A stretch of DNA of 64,000 nucleotides from NCBI RefSeq assembly GCF_045679555.1, contig NC_092122.1:7194694-7258693 (forward strand), given 5' to 3'. Shown here piece by piece: positions 45,835 to 58,419 of the stretch. The notes under the pieces were generated by a model. It ran no database searches. It was not told the DNA's origin and worked only from the letters and a program-made list of their open reading frames with translations. This stretch comes from Salvelinus alpinus (Eukaryota; Chordata; Actinopteri; Salmoniformes; Salmonidae). The stretch's first letter is position 1; the number at the start of each line of letters is the position of its first letter. Made by a program: the position numbers and the translations under genes.

Positions 45835-47990
45835 CACAGGCAAAATCCTAGAGGAAAACCTGTAAACAGTCTGCTTTTCACCAGACACTGGGACATGAAT
45901 TCACTTTCTATAGGGCAATGACCTAAAACACATTTACAAATCTACAATGGAGTTGCCTACCAAGAAGACAATGAATGTTCCTGAGTGGCCAAGTTAGTTT
46001 TGACTTAAATCTACTTGAAAATCTATGACATGCCCTCAAATGTTTGTCTAGCAATGATCATCAACCAATTTGAGCTTGAAGAATTTTGAAAATAATAATA
46101 GGCAAATGTTGCACAATCCAGGTGTGCAAAGCTTTTAGAGACTTACCCAGAAAGACTCATAGCTGTAATTGATGCCAAAGGTGCTCTACAAATGATTGAC
46201 TCAGGGGTGTGAATACTTACATTTGAAGTCAGAAGTTTACATACACCTTAGTCAAATACATTTAAAATCAGTTTTTCACAATTCCTGACATTTATTCCTA
46301 GTAAAAATTCCCTGTCTTAGGTCAGTTAGGATCACCACTTTATTTTAAGATTGCGAAATGTCAGAATATTAGTGGAGAGAATGATTTATTTCAGCTTTTA
46401 TTTCTTTCATCACATTCCCAGTGAGTCAGAAGTTTACATACACTCAATTAGTATTTGGTAGCATTGCCTTAAATTGTTTATCTTGGGTCAAACGTTTCGG
46501 GTAGCCTTCCACAAGCTTCCCACAATAAGTTGGGTGAATTTTGGCCCATTCCTCCTGACAGAGCTGGTGTAACTCAGACAGGTTTCTAGGCCTCCTTGCT
46601 CACACGCACTTTTTCAGTTATGCCAACAAATTTTCTATAAGATTGAGGTCGGGGCTTTGATGGCCACTTCAATACCTTGACTTTCTTGTCCTTAAGCCAT
46701 TTTGCCACAACTTTGGAAGTATGCTTGGGGTCATTGTCCATTTGGAAGACCCATTAGCGACCAAGCTTTTACTTCCTGACTGATGTCTTGATGTTGCTTC
46801 AATATATCCACGTAATTTTCCATCCTCATGATGCCATCTATTTTGTGAAATGCACCAGCCCCTCTTGCTGGAAAGCACCCCCACAACATGATGCTGCCAC
46901 CCCTTGCTTCGCGGTTGGGATGGTGTTCTTCGGCTTGCAAGCCTCCCCCTTTTTCCTCCAAACATAACGATGGTCATTTTGGCCAAACAGTTCTATTTTT
47001 GTTTCATCAGACCAGAGGACATTTCTCCAAAAAGTATGGTCTGTGCAGTTGCAAACCGTAGTCTGGCTTTTTTATGGTGGTTTTGGAGCAGTGGCTTCTT
47101 CCTTGGTGAGCGGCCTTTCAGGTTATGTCGATATAGGACTCGTTTTACTGTGGATATAGATACTTTTGTACCTGTTTCCTCCAGCATCTTCACAAGGTCC
47201 TTTGCTGTTGTTCTGGGATTGATTTGCACTTTTTGCACCAAAGTACGTTCATTTCTAGGAGACAGAATGCGTCTCCTTCCTGAGCGGTATGACGGCTGCG
47301 TGGTCCAATGGTGTTTATACTTGCGTACCATTGTTTGTACAGATGAACGTGGTACCTTCAGGCTTTTGGAAATTGCTCCCAAGGATGAACCAGACTTGTG
47401 GAGGTCTACCATTTTTTTGGGGGGGTCTTGGCTGATTTTCTTTTGATTTTCCCATGATGGCAAGCAAAGAGGCAGTGAGTTTGAAGGTAGGCCTTGAAAT
47501 ACATCCACATCCACTCAAATGATTTCAATTAGCCTATCAGAAGCTTCTAAAGCCATGGCATCAATTTATGGCATTTTCCAAGCTGTTTAAAAGCTCAGTC
47601 AACTTAGTGTATGTAAACTTCTGACCCACTGGACGTGTGATCCAGTGAATTATACGTGAAATAATGTGTCTGTCAACAATTGTTGGAAAAAAGACTTGTC
47701 ATAACCGACTTGCCAAAACTATGGTTTGTTAACAAGAAATTTGTGGAGTGGTTGAAAAATGAGTTTTATTGACTCCAACCTAAGTGTATGTAAACTTCTG
47801 ACTTCAACTGTATGTAAATTAGATATTTTGGGGTTTAATTTTCAATACATTTGCAAAAATGTTTAAAAACAAGTTTTCATTTTGTCATTATGGGTTATTG
47901 TGTGTAGATGGGTGAGAAATAATATATTTAATACATTTTGAATTCAGTCTAACACAATAAAATGTCGAATAAGTCAAGTCACTGTATAGG
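45835..47990 (+). mobile_element. Older Tc1-like element split by a later insertion
   Basis: The left part (45835-46219) has CCAGACACTGGGACATGAAT, GAATGTTCCTGAGTGGCCAAG and TTAGAGACTTACCCAGAAAG, i.e. the 3' half of a decayed transposase. The right part (47811-47990) resumes with TGTAAATTAGATATTTTGGG and CATTATGGGTTATTGTGTGTAG, the usual 3' end. The two join cleanly once the inner element is removed. A short LINE tail in reverse (TGTCAAATTCTATTTGTCAC, 45786-45805) lies just upstream. Confidence 0.82.
46220..47810 (-). mobile_element. Sleeping-Beauty-like Tc1 transposon, defective
   Basis: 1591 bp between TA duplicates (46218-46219, 47811-47812). The ends are TTGAAGTCAGAAGTTTACAT and its reverse ATGTAAACTTCTGACTTCAA. 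Inner direct-repeat sites, AGTCAGAAGTTTACATACAC near 46426 and TGTAAACTTCTGACCCACTG near 47611, mark the IR/DR type. On the - strand 46993-47514 encodes KMVDLHKSGSSLGAISKSL, the paired-like DNA-binding region, and RRILSPRNERTLVQKVQ. 46669-46986 encodes [11 protein letters not shown]. Frameshifts and stops split the catalytic part, so it is inactive. Confidence 0.92.
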
Positions 47991-48115
47991 CAAGGGTAAC
48001 GTGACTGGGGAACTGGATAGATGATAGACTGAGCTGTAGCAGCAGCGTGTGTGAAAGTGTGTGTGTGTGTGGCGTGAGTTTGCATGCGTGTCCATGGTAT
48101 GTGTGTGTTGGGGTG

Positions 48116-48584
48116 TCAGTGGGTGGGTAGAGTCCAGTGTGTGTGTGTGTGGGTAGAGTCCAGTGTGTGTGTGTGGGTAGAGTCCTGTGTGTGTGTGTGT
48201 GGGGGTAGAGTCCTGTGTGTGTGTGTGTGGGTAGAGTCCAGTGTGTGTGTGTGTGGGTAGAGTCTAGTGTGTGTGTGTGTGGGTAGAGTCCAGTGTGTGT
48301 GTGTGTGGGTAGAGTCCAGTGTGTGTGTGTGTGGGGTAGAGTCCAGTGTGTGTGTGTGTGTGGGTAGAGTCCAGTGTGTGTGTGTGTGGTAGAGACCAGT
48401 GTGTGTGGGTAGAGTCCAGTGTGTGTGGGTAGAGTCCAGTGTGTGTGTGTGTGTGTGTGGGTAGAGTCCAGTGTGTGTGTGTGTGGGTAGAGTCCAGTGT
48501 GTGTGTGTGTGTGGGTAGAGTCCAGTGTGTGTGTGTGTGTGGGTAGAGTCCAGTGTGTGTGTGTGTGTGTGTGTGGGTAGAGTC

Positions 48585-48621
<37 letters not shown>

Positions 48622-50297
48622 GAGTCCTGTGTGTGTGTGTGTGGGTAGAGTCCAGTGTGTGTGTGTGTGTGTGTGTGGGTAGAGTCCAGTGTGTGTGTGT
48701 GTGTGTGGGTAGAGTCCAGTGTGTGTGTGTGTGTGTGTGTGGGTAGAGTCCAGTGTGTGTGTGTGTGGGTAGAGTCCAGTGTGTGTGTGTGTGGGTAGAG
48801 TCCAGTGTGTGTGTGTGTGGGGTAGAGTCCAGTGTGTGTGTGTGTGGGTAGAGTCCAGTGTGTGTGTGTGTGGGTAGAGTCCAGTGTGTGTGTGTGTGTG
48901 GGTAGAGTCCAGTGTGTGTGTGTGTGTGGGTAGAGTCCAGTGTGTGTGTGTGTGGGTAGAGTCCAGTGTGTGTGTGTGTGTGGGTAGAGTCCAGTGTGTG
49001 TGTGTGTGTGGGTAGAGTCCAGTGTGTGTGTGTGTGTGTGGGTAGAGTCCAGTGTGTGTGTGTGTGTGGGTAGAGTCCAGTGTGTGTGTGGGTAGAGTCC
49101 AGTGTGTGTGTGTGTGGGTAGAGTCCAGTGTGTGTGTGTGTGTGGGTAGAGTCCAGTGTGTGTGTGTGTGTGGGTAGAGTCCAGTGTGTGTGTGTGTGTG
49201 GGTAGAGTCCAGTGTGTGTGGGTAGAGTCCAGTGTGTGTGGGTAGAGTCCAGTGTGTGTGTGGGTAGAGTCCAGTGTGTGTGTGGGTAGAGTCCAGTGTG
49301 TGTGTGTGTGGGTAGAGTCCAGTGTGTGTGTGTGTGTGGGTAGAGTCCAGTGTGTGTGTGTGTGTGGGTAGAGTCCAGTGTGTGTGTGTGTGTGGGTAGA
49401 GTCCAGTGTGTGTGGGTAGAGTCCAGTGTGTGTGGGTAGAGTCCAGTGTGTGTGTGTGTGTGGGTAGAGTCCAGTGTGTGTGTGTGTGTGTGGGTAGAGT
49501 CCAGTGTGTGTGTGTGTGTGGGTAGAGTCCAGTGTGTGTGTGTGTGTGGGTAGAGTCCAGTGTGTGTGGGTAGAGTCCAGTGTGTGTGTGTGTGTGGGTA
49601 GAGTCCAGTGTGTGTGTGTGTGTGGGTAGAGTCCTGTGTGTGTGGGTAGAGTCCTGTGTGTGTGTGTGTGTGGGTAGAGTCCAGTGTGTGTGTGTGTGTG
49701 TGGGTAGAGTCCAGTGTGTGTGTGTGTGTGTGTGGGTAGAGTCCAGTGTGTGTGTGTGTGTGTGTGGGTAGAGTCCAGTGTGTGTGTGTGTGTGTGTGTG
49801 TGGGTAGAGTCCAGTGTGTGTGTGGGTAGAGTCCAGTGTGTGTGTGTGTGTGGGTAGAGTCCAGTGTGTGTGTGTGTGTGTGGGTAGAGTCCAGTGTGTG
49901 TGTGTGGGTAGAGTCCAGTGTGTGTGTGTGGGTAGAGTCCAGTGTGTGTGTGTGGGTAGAGTCCAGTGTGTGTGTGTGTGGGTAGAGTCCAGTGTGTGTG
50001 TGTGTGGGTAGAGTCCAGTGTGTGTGTGTGGGTGGGTAGAGTCCAGTGTGTGTGTGTGTGTGGGTAGAGTCCAGTGTGTGTGTGGGTAGAGTCCAGTGTG
50101 TGTGTGTGTGTGGGTAGAGTCCAGTCTGTGTGTGGGTGTGTGGGTAGAGTCCTGTGTGTGTGGGTAGAGTCCTGTGTGTGTGTGTGTGTGGGTAGAGTCC
50201 AGTGTGTGTGTGTGTGTGTGGGTAGAGTCCAGTGTGTGTGTGTGTGTGTGTGTGGGTAGAGTCCAGTGTGTGTGTGTGTGTGTGTGGGTAGAGTCCA

Positions 50298-50328
<31 letters not shown>

Positions 50329-50603
50329 GAGTCCAGTGTGTGTGTGTGTGTGTGGGTAGAGTCCAGTGTGTGTGTGTGTGTGGGTAGAGTCCAGTGTGTG
50401 TGTGTGTGTGTGGGTAGAGTCCAGTGTGTGTGTGTGGGTAGAGTCCAGTGTGTGTGTGTGGGTAGAGTCCAGTGTGTGTGTGTGGGTAGAGTCCAGTGTG
50501 TGTGTGTGTGGGTAGAGTCCAGTGTGTGTGTGTGTGGGTAGAGTCCAGTGTGTGTGTGTGGGTAGAGTCCAGTGTGTGTGTGTGTGTGTGTGGGTAGAGT
50601 CCA

Positions 50604-50634
<31 letters not shown>

Positions 50635-51829
50635 GAGTCCAGTGTGTGTGTGTGTGTGTGTGTGGGTAGAGTCCAGTGTGTGTGTGTGTGTGTGTGTGGG
50701 TAGAGTCCAGTGTGTGTGTGTGTGGGTAGAGTCCAGTGTGTGTGTGTGTGGGTAGAGTCCAGTGTGTGTGTGTGGGTAGAGTCCAGTGTGTGTGTGGGGT
50801 AGAGTCCAGTGTGTGTGTGTGTGTGTGGGTAGAGTCCAGTGTGTGTGGGTAGAGTCCAGTGTGTGTGTGTGGGTAGAGTCCAGCGTGTGTGGGTAGAGTC
50901 CAGTGTGTGTGTGTGTGTGTGGGTAGAGTCCAGTGTGTGTGTGGGTAGAGTCCAGTGTGTGTGTGTGGGTAGAGTCCAGTGTGTGTGTGTGGGTAGAGTC
51001 CAGTGTGTGTGTGTGTGTGTGGGTAGAGTCCAGTGTGTGTGTGTGTGGGTAGAGTCCAGTGTGTGTGTGTGTGTGTGGGTAGAGTCCAGTGTGTGTGTGT
51101 GTGGGTAGAGTCCAGTGTGTGTGTGTGTGTGTGTGGGTAGAGTCCAGTGTGTGTGTGCGTGTGGGTAGAGTCCAGTGTGTGTGTGTGTGGGTAGAGTCCA
51201 GTGTGTGTGTGTGTGGGTAGAGTCCAGTGTGTGTGTGTGTGTGTGTGGGTAGAGTCCAGTGTGTGTGTGTGTGTGTGTGTGTGGGTAGAGTCCAGTGTGT
51301 GTGTGTGTGTGTGTGTGGGTAGAGTCCAGTGTGTGTGTGTGTGTGTGTGGGTAGAGTCCAGTGTGTGTGTGTGTGGGTAGAGTCCAGTGTGTGTGTGTGT
51401 GGGTAGAGTCCAGTGTGTGTGTGTGTGGGTAGAGTCCAGTGTGTGTGTGTGTGGGTAGAGTCCAGTGTGTGTGTGTGTGTGTGGGTAGAGTCCAGTGTGT
51501 GTGGGTAGAGTCCAGTGTGTGTGTGTGGGTAGAGTCCAGCGTGTGTGTGGTAGAGTCCAGTGTGTGTGTGTGTGTGTGGGTAGAGTCCAGTGTGTGTGTG
51601 GGTAGAGTCCAGTGTGTGTGTGTGGGTAGAGTCCAGTGTGTGTGTGTGTGGGTAGAGTCCAGTGTGTGTGTGTGTGTGTGGGTAGAGTCCAGTGTGTGTG
51701 TGTGTGTGGGTAGAGTCCAGTGTGTGTGTGTGTGTGTGGGTAGAGTCCAGTGTGTGTGTGTGTGGGTAGAGTCCAGTGTGTGTGTGTGTGTGTGTGGGTA
51801 GAGTCCAGTGTGTGTCTGTGGGTAGAGTC

Positions 51830-51864
<35 letters not shown>

Positions 51865-54307
51865 GAGTCCAGTGTGTGTGTGTGGGTAGAGTCCAGTGTG
51901 TGTGTGTGTGTGTGGGTAGAGTCCAGTGTGTGTGTGTGTGGGTAGAGTCCAGTGTGTGTGTGTGTGGGTAGAGTCCAGTGTGTGTGTGTGTGTGTGGGTA
52001 GAGTCCAGTGTGTGTGTGTGTGTGTGTGGGTAGAGTCCAGTGTGTGTGTGTGTGTGTGGGTAGAGTCCAGTGTGTGTGTGGGTAGAGTCCAGTGTGTGTG
52101 TGTGTGTGGGGGTAGAGTCCAGTGTGTGTGTGTGTGTGTGTGGGTAGAGTCCAGTGTGTGTGGTGTGTGTGTGTGTGGGTAGAGTCCAGTGTGTGTGTGG
52201 GTAGAGTCCAGTGTGTGTGTGTGTGTGTGGGTAGAGTCCAGTGTGGGTAGAGTCCAGTGTGTGTGTGGGTAGAGTCCAGTGTGTGTGTGGGTAGAGTCCA
52301 GTGTGTGTGTGGGTAGAGTCCAGTGTGTGGGTAGAGTCCAGTGTGTGTGTGTGTGTGGGTAGAGTCCAGTGTGTGTGTGTGTGTGGGTAGAGTCCAGTGT
52401 GTGTGTGTGTGTGGGTAGAGTCCAGTGTGTGTGTGTGTGTGGGTAGAGTCCAGTGTGTGTGTGTGTGTGGGTAGAGTCCAGTGTGTGTGTGTGTGGTGGG
52501 TAGAGTCCAGTGTGTGTGTGTGTGTGTGGGTAGAGTCCAGTGTGTGTGTGTGTGTGTGGGTAGAGTCCAGTGTGTGTGGGTGGTGTGGGTAGAGTCCAGT
52601 GTGTGTGTGTGTGTGTGGGTAGAGTCCAGTGTGTGTGTGTGTGTGTGGGTAGAGTCCAGTGTGTGTGTGTGTGTGGGTAGAGTCCAGTGTGTGTGTGTGT
52701 GTGTGGGTAGAGTCCAGTGTGTGTGTGTGTGTGTGGGTAGAGTCCAGTGTGTGTGTGTGTGTGGGTAGAGTCCAGTGTGTGTGTGTGTGTGGGTAGAGTC
52801 CAGTGTGTGTGTGTGTGGGTAGAGTCCAGTGTGTGTGTGTGTGTGGGTAGAGTCCAGTGTGTGTGTGTGTGTGGGTAGAGTCCAGTGTGTGTGTGTGTGT
52901 GGGTAGAGTCCAGTGTGTGTGTGTGTGTGGGTAGAGTCCAGTGTGTGTGTGTGTGTGGGTAGAGTCCAGTGTGTGTCGTGGGTAGAGTCCAGTGTGTGTG
53001 TGTGTGGGTAGAGTCCAGTGTGTGTGGGTAGAGTCCAGTGTGTGTGTGTGTGTGTGTGTGTGGGTAGAGTCCAGTGTGTGTGTGTGTGGTGTGGGTAGAG
53101 TCCAGTGTGTGTGTGTGGGTAGAGTCCAGTGTGTGTGTGTGTGGGTAGAGTCCAGTGTGTGTGTGTGTGGGTAGAGTCCAGTGTGTGTGTGTGTGTGTGG
53201 GTAGAGTCCAGTGTGTGTGTGTGTGTGTGTGGGTAGAGTCCAGTGTGTGTGTGTGTGTGTGGGTAGAGTCCAGTGTGTGTGTGTGGGTAGAGTCCAGTGT
53301 GTGTGTGTGTGTGTAGAGTCCAGTGTGTGTGTGTGTGTGTGGGTAGAGTCCAGTGTGTGTGTGTGTGTGGGTAGAGTCCATGTGTGGGTAGAGTCCAGTG
53401 TGTGTGTGTGGGTAGAGTCCAGTGTGTGTGTGTGTGGTGGGTAGAGTCCAGTGTGTGTGTGTGTGTGGGTAGAGTCCAGTGTGTGTGTGTGTGTGTGGGT
53501 AGAGTCCAGTGTGTGTGGGTAGAGTCCAGTGTGTGTGGGTAGAGTCCAGTGTGTGTGGGTAGAGTCCAGTGTGTGTGTGTGTGTGTGGGTAGAGTCCAGT
53601 GTGTGTGTGTGTGTGGGGTAGAGTCCAGTGTGTGTGTGTGTGTGTGGGTAGAGTCCAGTGTGTGTGGGTAGAGTCCAGTGTGTGTGGGTAGAGTCCTAGT
53701 GTGTGTGTGTGTGTGTGTGGGTAGAGTCCAGTGTGTGTGTGTGTGGGTAGAGTCCAGTGTGTGTGGGTAGAGTCCAGTGTGTGTGTGTGTGGGTAGAGTC
53801 CAGTGTGTGTGTGGGTAGAGTCCAGTGTGTGTGTGTGTAGTGTGTGTGGGTAGAGTCCAGTGTGTGTGTGTGGGTAGAGTCCAGTGTGTGTGTGTGGGTA
53901 GAGTCCAGTGTGTGTGTGTGGGTAGAGTCCAGTGTGTGTGTGTGGGTAGAGTCCAGTGTGTGTGTGTGGGTAGAGTCCAGTGTGTGTGTGTGTGTGTGGG
54001 TAGAGTCCAGTGTGTGTGTGTGTGTGTGGGTAGAGTCCAGTGTGTGTGTGTGTGTGTGGGTAGAGTCCAGTGTGTGTGTGTGTAGAGTCCAGTGTGTGTG
54101 TGGGTAGAGTCCAGTGTGTGTGTGTGTGTGTGGGTAGAGTCCCGTGTGTGTGTGTGTGTGTGTGGGTAGAGTCCAGTGTGTGTGTGTGTGTGGGTAGAGT
54201 CCAGTGTGTGTGTGTGTGTGTGGGTAGAGTCCAGTGTGTGTGGGTAGAGTCCAGTGTGTGTGGGTAGAGTCCAGTGTGTGTGGGTGTGTGTGTGTGTGGG
54301 TAGAGTC

Positions 54308-54367
<60 letters not shown>

Positions 54368-55561
54368 AGTGTGTGTGTGTGTGTGTGTGTGTGTCCAGTG
54401 TGTGTGGGTAGAGTCCAGTGTGTGTGGGTAGAGTCCAGTGTGTGTGGGTAGAGTCCAGTGTGTGTGTGTGTGTGTGGGTAGAGTCCAGTGTGTGTGTGTG
54501 TGTGTGGGTAGAGTCCAGTGTGTGTGTGTGTGTGGGTAGAGTCCAGTGTGTGTGTGTGTGGGTAGAGTCCAGTGTGTGTGTGTGTGGGTAGAGTCCAGTG
54601 TGTGTGTGTGTGGGTAGAGTCCAGTGTGTGTGTGTGTGTGGGTAGAGTCCAGTGTGTGTGTGTGTGTGGGTAGAGTCCAGTGTGTGTGTGTGTGTGTGGG
54701 TAGAGTCCAGTGTGTGTGTGTGTGTGGGTAGAGTCCAGTGTGTGTGTGTGTGTGTGGGTAGAGTCCAGTGTGTGTGGGTAGAGTCCAGTGTGTGTGTAGA
54801 GTCCAGTGTGTGTGTGTGGGTAGAGTCCAGTGTGTGTGTGTGTGGGTAGAGTCCAGTGTGTGTGTGTGTGGGTAGAGTCCAGTGTGTGTGTGTGTGGGTA
54901 GAGTCCAGTGTGTGTGTGTGTGTGTGGGTAGAGTCCAGTGTGTGTGTGTGTGTGGGTAGAGTCCAGTGTGTGTGTGTGGGTAGAGTCCAGTGTGTGTGTG
55001 TGGGTAGAGTCCAGTGTGTGTGTGTGGGTAGAGTCCAGTGTGTGTGTGTGTGGGTAGAGTCCAGTGTGTGTGTGTGTGTGTGGGTAGAGTCCAGTGTGTG
55101 TGTGTGGTGTGTGTGTGGGTAGAGTCCAGTGTGTGTGTGTGTGTGTGGGTAGAGTCCAGTGTGTGTGTGTGTGTGTGGGTAGAGTCCAGTGTGTGTGTGT
55201 GTGGGTAGAGTCCAGTGTGTGTGTGTGTGTGGGTAGAGTCCAGTGTGTGTGTGTGTGTGGGTAGAGTCCAGTGTGTGTGTGTGTGTGGGTAGAGTCCAGT
55301 GTGTGTGTGTGTGTGGGTAGAGTCCAGTGTGTGTGTGTGTGGGTAGAGTCCAGTGTGTGTGTGTGTGTGTGGGTAGAGTCCAGTGTGTGTGTGTGTGTGT
55401 GGGTAGAGTCCAGTGTGTGTGTGTGTGTGGGTAGAGTCCATGTGTGTGTGTGTGTGTGGGTAGAGTCCAGTGTGTGTGTGTGTGTGTGGGTAGAGTCCAG
55501 TGTGTGTGTGTGTGTGTGTGGGTAGAGTCCAGTGTGTGTGTGTGTGTGTGGGTAGAGTCCA

Positions 55562-55592
<31 letters not shown>

Positions 55593-58357
55593 GAGTCCAG
55601 TGTGTGTGTGTGTGTGTGGGTAGAGTCCAGTGTGTGTGTGTGTGTGGGTAGAGTCCAGTGTGTGTGTGTGTGTGTGGGTAGAGTCCAGTGTGTGTGTGTG
55701 GGTAGAGTCCAGTGTGTGTGTGTGTGGGTAGAGTCCAGTGTGTGTGTGTGTGGGTAGAGTCCAGTGTGTGTGTGTGTGGGTAGAGTCCAGTGTGTGTGTG
55801 TGGGTAGAGTCCAGTGTGTGTGTGTGGGTAGAGTCCAGTGTGTGTGTGTGTGTGTGTGTGGGTAGAGTCCAGTGTGTGTGTGTGTGTGTGTGGGTAGAGT
55901 CCAGTGTGTGTGTGTGTGTGTGTGGGTAGAGTCCAGTGTGTGTGTGTGTGTGTGTGGGTAGAGTCCAGTGTGTGTGTGTGTGTGTGTGGGTAGAGTCCAG
56001 TGTGTGTGTGTGTGTGTGGGTAGAGTCCAGTGGTGTGTGTGTGGGTAGAGTCCAGTGTGTGTGGGTAGAGTCCAGTGTGTGTGTGTGTGTGTGGGTAGAG
56101 TCCAGTGTGTGTGGGTAGAGTCCAGTGTGTGTGTGTGGGTAGAGTCCAGTGTGTGTGGGTAGAGTCCAGTGTGTGTGTGTGTGTGTGGGTAGAGTCCAGT
56201 GTGTGGTGTGTGTGTGTGTGTGTGTGGGTAGAGTCCAGTGTGTGTGTGTGGGTAGAGTCCAGTGTGTGTGTGTGTGTGTGGGTAGAGTCCAGTGTGTGTG
56301 TGTGTGTGTGGGTAGAGTCCAGTGTGTGTGTGTGGGTAGAGTCCAGTGTGTGTGTGTGTGGGTAGAGTCCAGTGTGTGTGTGTGTGTGTGGGTAGAGTCC
56401 AGTGTGTGTGTGTGTGGGTAGAGTCCAGTGTGTGTGCGTGTGGGTAGAGTCCAGTGTGTGTGTGTGTGTGTAGAGTCCAGTGTGTGTGTGTGTGTGTGTA
56501 GATAACGTCACGTGTGTGTGTGTGTAGAGTCCCGTGTGTGTGTGTGTGTGTGGGTAGAGTCCAGTGTGTGTGTGTGTGTGTGGGGTAGAGTCCAGTGTGT
56601 GTGTGTGTGTGTGTGGGTAGAGTCCAGTGTGTGTGTGTGTGTGTGGGTAGAGTCCAGTGTGTGTGTGTGGGTAGAGTCCAGTGTGTGTGTGTGTGTGGGG
56701 GTAGAGTCCAGTGTGTGTGTGTGTGTGTGTGGGTAGAGTCCAGTGTGTGTGTGTGTGTGGGTAGAGTCCAGTGTGGGTAGAGTCCAGTGTGTGTGTGGGT
56801 AGAGTCCAGTGTGTGTGTGTGTGTGTGGGTAGAGTCCAGTGTGGGTAGAGTCCAGTGTGTGTGTGGGTAGAGTCCAGTGTGTGTGTGGGTAGAGTCCAGT
56901 GTGTGTGTGGGTAGAGTCCAGTGTGTGTGTGTGTGTGGGTAGAGTCCAGTGTGTGTGTGGGTAGAGTCCAGTGTGTGTGTGTGTGTGGGTAGAGTCCAGT
57001 GTGTGTGTGTGTGTGGGTAGAGTCCAGTGTGTGTGGGTAGAGTCCAGTGTGTGTGTGGGTAGAGTCCAGTGTGTGTGTGTGTGTGGGTAGAGTCCAGTGT
57101 GTGTGTGGGTAGAGTCCGGTGTGTGTGTGTGTGTGGGTAGAGTCCAGTGTGTGTGTGTGTGTGGGTAGAGTCCAGTGTGTGTGTGTGTAGAGTCCAGTGT
57201 GTGTGTGGGTAGAGTCCAGTGTGTGTGTGTGTGTGTGGGTAGAGTCCAGTGTGTGTGTGTGGGTAGAGTCCAGTGTGTGTGTGTGTGTGGGTAGAGTCCA
57301 GTGTGTGTGTGTGTAGAGTCCAGTGTGTGTGTGTGTGGGTAGAGTCCAGTGTGTGTGTGTGTGTGTGGGTAGAGTCCAGTGTGTGTGTGTGGGTAGAGTC
57401 CAGTGTGTGTGTGTGTGAGTCCAGTGTGTGTGTGTGTGTGTGGGTAGAGTCCAGTGTGTGTGTGTGTGGGTAGAGTCCAGTGTGTGTGTGTGGGTAGAGT
57501 CCAGTGTGTGTGTGTGTGTGTGGGTAGAGTCCAGTGTGTGTGTGTGTGTGTGGGTAGAGTCCAGTGTGTGTGTGTGTGTGTGTGGGTAGAGTCCAGTGTG
57601 TGTGTGTGTGTGGGTAGAGTCCAGTGTGTGTGTGTGTGGGTAGAGTCCAGTGTGTGTGGGTAGAGTCCAGTGTGTGTGGGTAGAGTCCAGTGTGTGTGGG
57701 TAGAGTCCTGTGTGTGTGTGGGTAGAGTCCAGTGTGTGTGTGTGTGGGGTAGAGTCCAGGTGTGTGTGTGTGTGTGGGTAGAGTCCAGTGTGTGTGGGTA
57801 GAGTCCAGTGTGTGTGGGTAGAGTCCAGTGTGTGTGGGTAGAGTCCAGTGTGTGTGTGGGTAGAGTCCAGTGTGTGTGTGTGTGGGTAGAGTCCAGTGTG
57901 TGTGTGTGTGGGTAGAGTCCAGTGTGTGTGTGTGTGGGTAGAGTCCAGTGTGTGTGGGTAGAGTCCTGTGTGTGTGTGTGTGTGTGTGGGTAGAGTCCAG
58001 TGTGTGTGTGTGGGTAGAGTCCAGTGTGTGTGTGTGGGTAGAGTCCAGTGTGTGTGTGTGGGTAGAGTCCAGTGTGTGTGTGTGGGTAGAGTCCAGTGTG
58101 TGTGTGTGTGTGGGTAGAGTCCAGTGTGTGTGTGTGTGTGGGTAGAGTCCAGTGTGTGTGGGTAGAGTCCTGTGTGTGTGTGTGTGTGGGTAGAGTCCAG
58201 TGTGTGTGTGTGTGTGTGGGTAGAGTCCAGTGTGTGTGTGTGTGGGTAGAGTCCAGTGTGTGTGGGTAGAGTCCAGTGTGTGTGGGTAGAGTCCTGTGTG
58301 TGTGTGTGTGTGTGTGGGTAGAGTCCAGTGTGTGTGTGTGTGTGTGTGGGTAGAGTC

Positions 58358-58394
<37 letters not shown>

Positions 58395-58419
58395 GAGTCC
58401 AGTGTGTGTGTGTGTGTGT
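48116..58419 (+). repeat. 10.3-kb compound array: (TG)n plus GGGTAGAGTCCA
   Basis: Several hundred units of GGGTAGAGTCCAG joined to a TG tract of about 6 to 55 bases, nearly all in the same orientation. The 12-13-bp core is very conserved (rare TAGAGTCCTG, TAGAGTCCCG, GTAGAGACCA and GGGGTAGAG variants), while the TG length changes from unit to unit. The - strand is free of stops across 8.5 kb in one frame because all three frames of CTGGACTCTACCC(AC)n are open; this is composition, not a gene. Confidence 0.97.

Noticed and set aside
47974-56511. 2845-residue open frame of THTHT...LDSTHT repeats
   Set aside because: All frames of the CA-rich strand of the tandem array lack stops; no domain, start context or exon structure. 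Composition artefact.
48116-58419. Possible CRISPR-like array (fixed core, variable spacer)
   Set aside because: Spacers are all TG runs, the host is a vertebrate, and no cas genes exist; it is a compound satellite.
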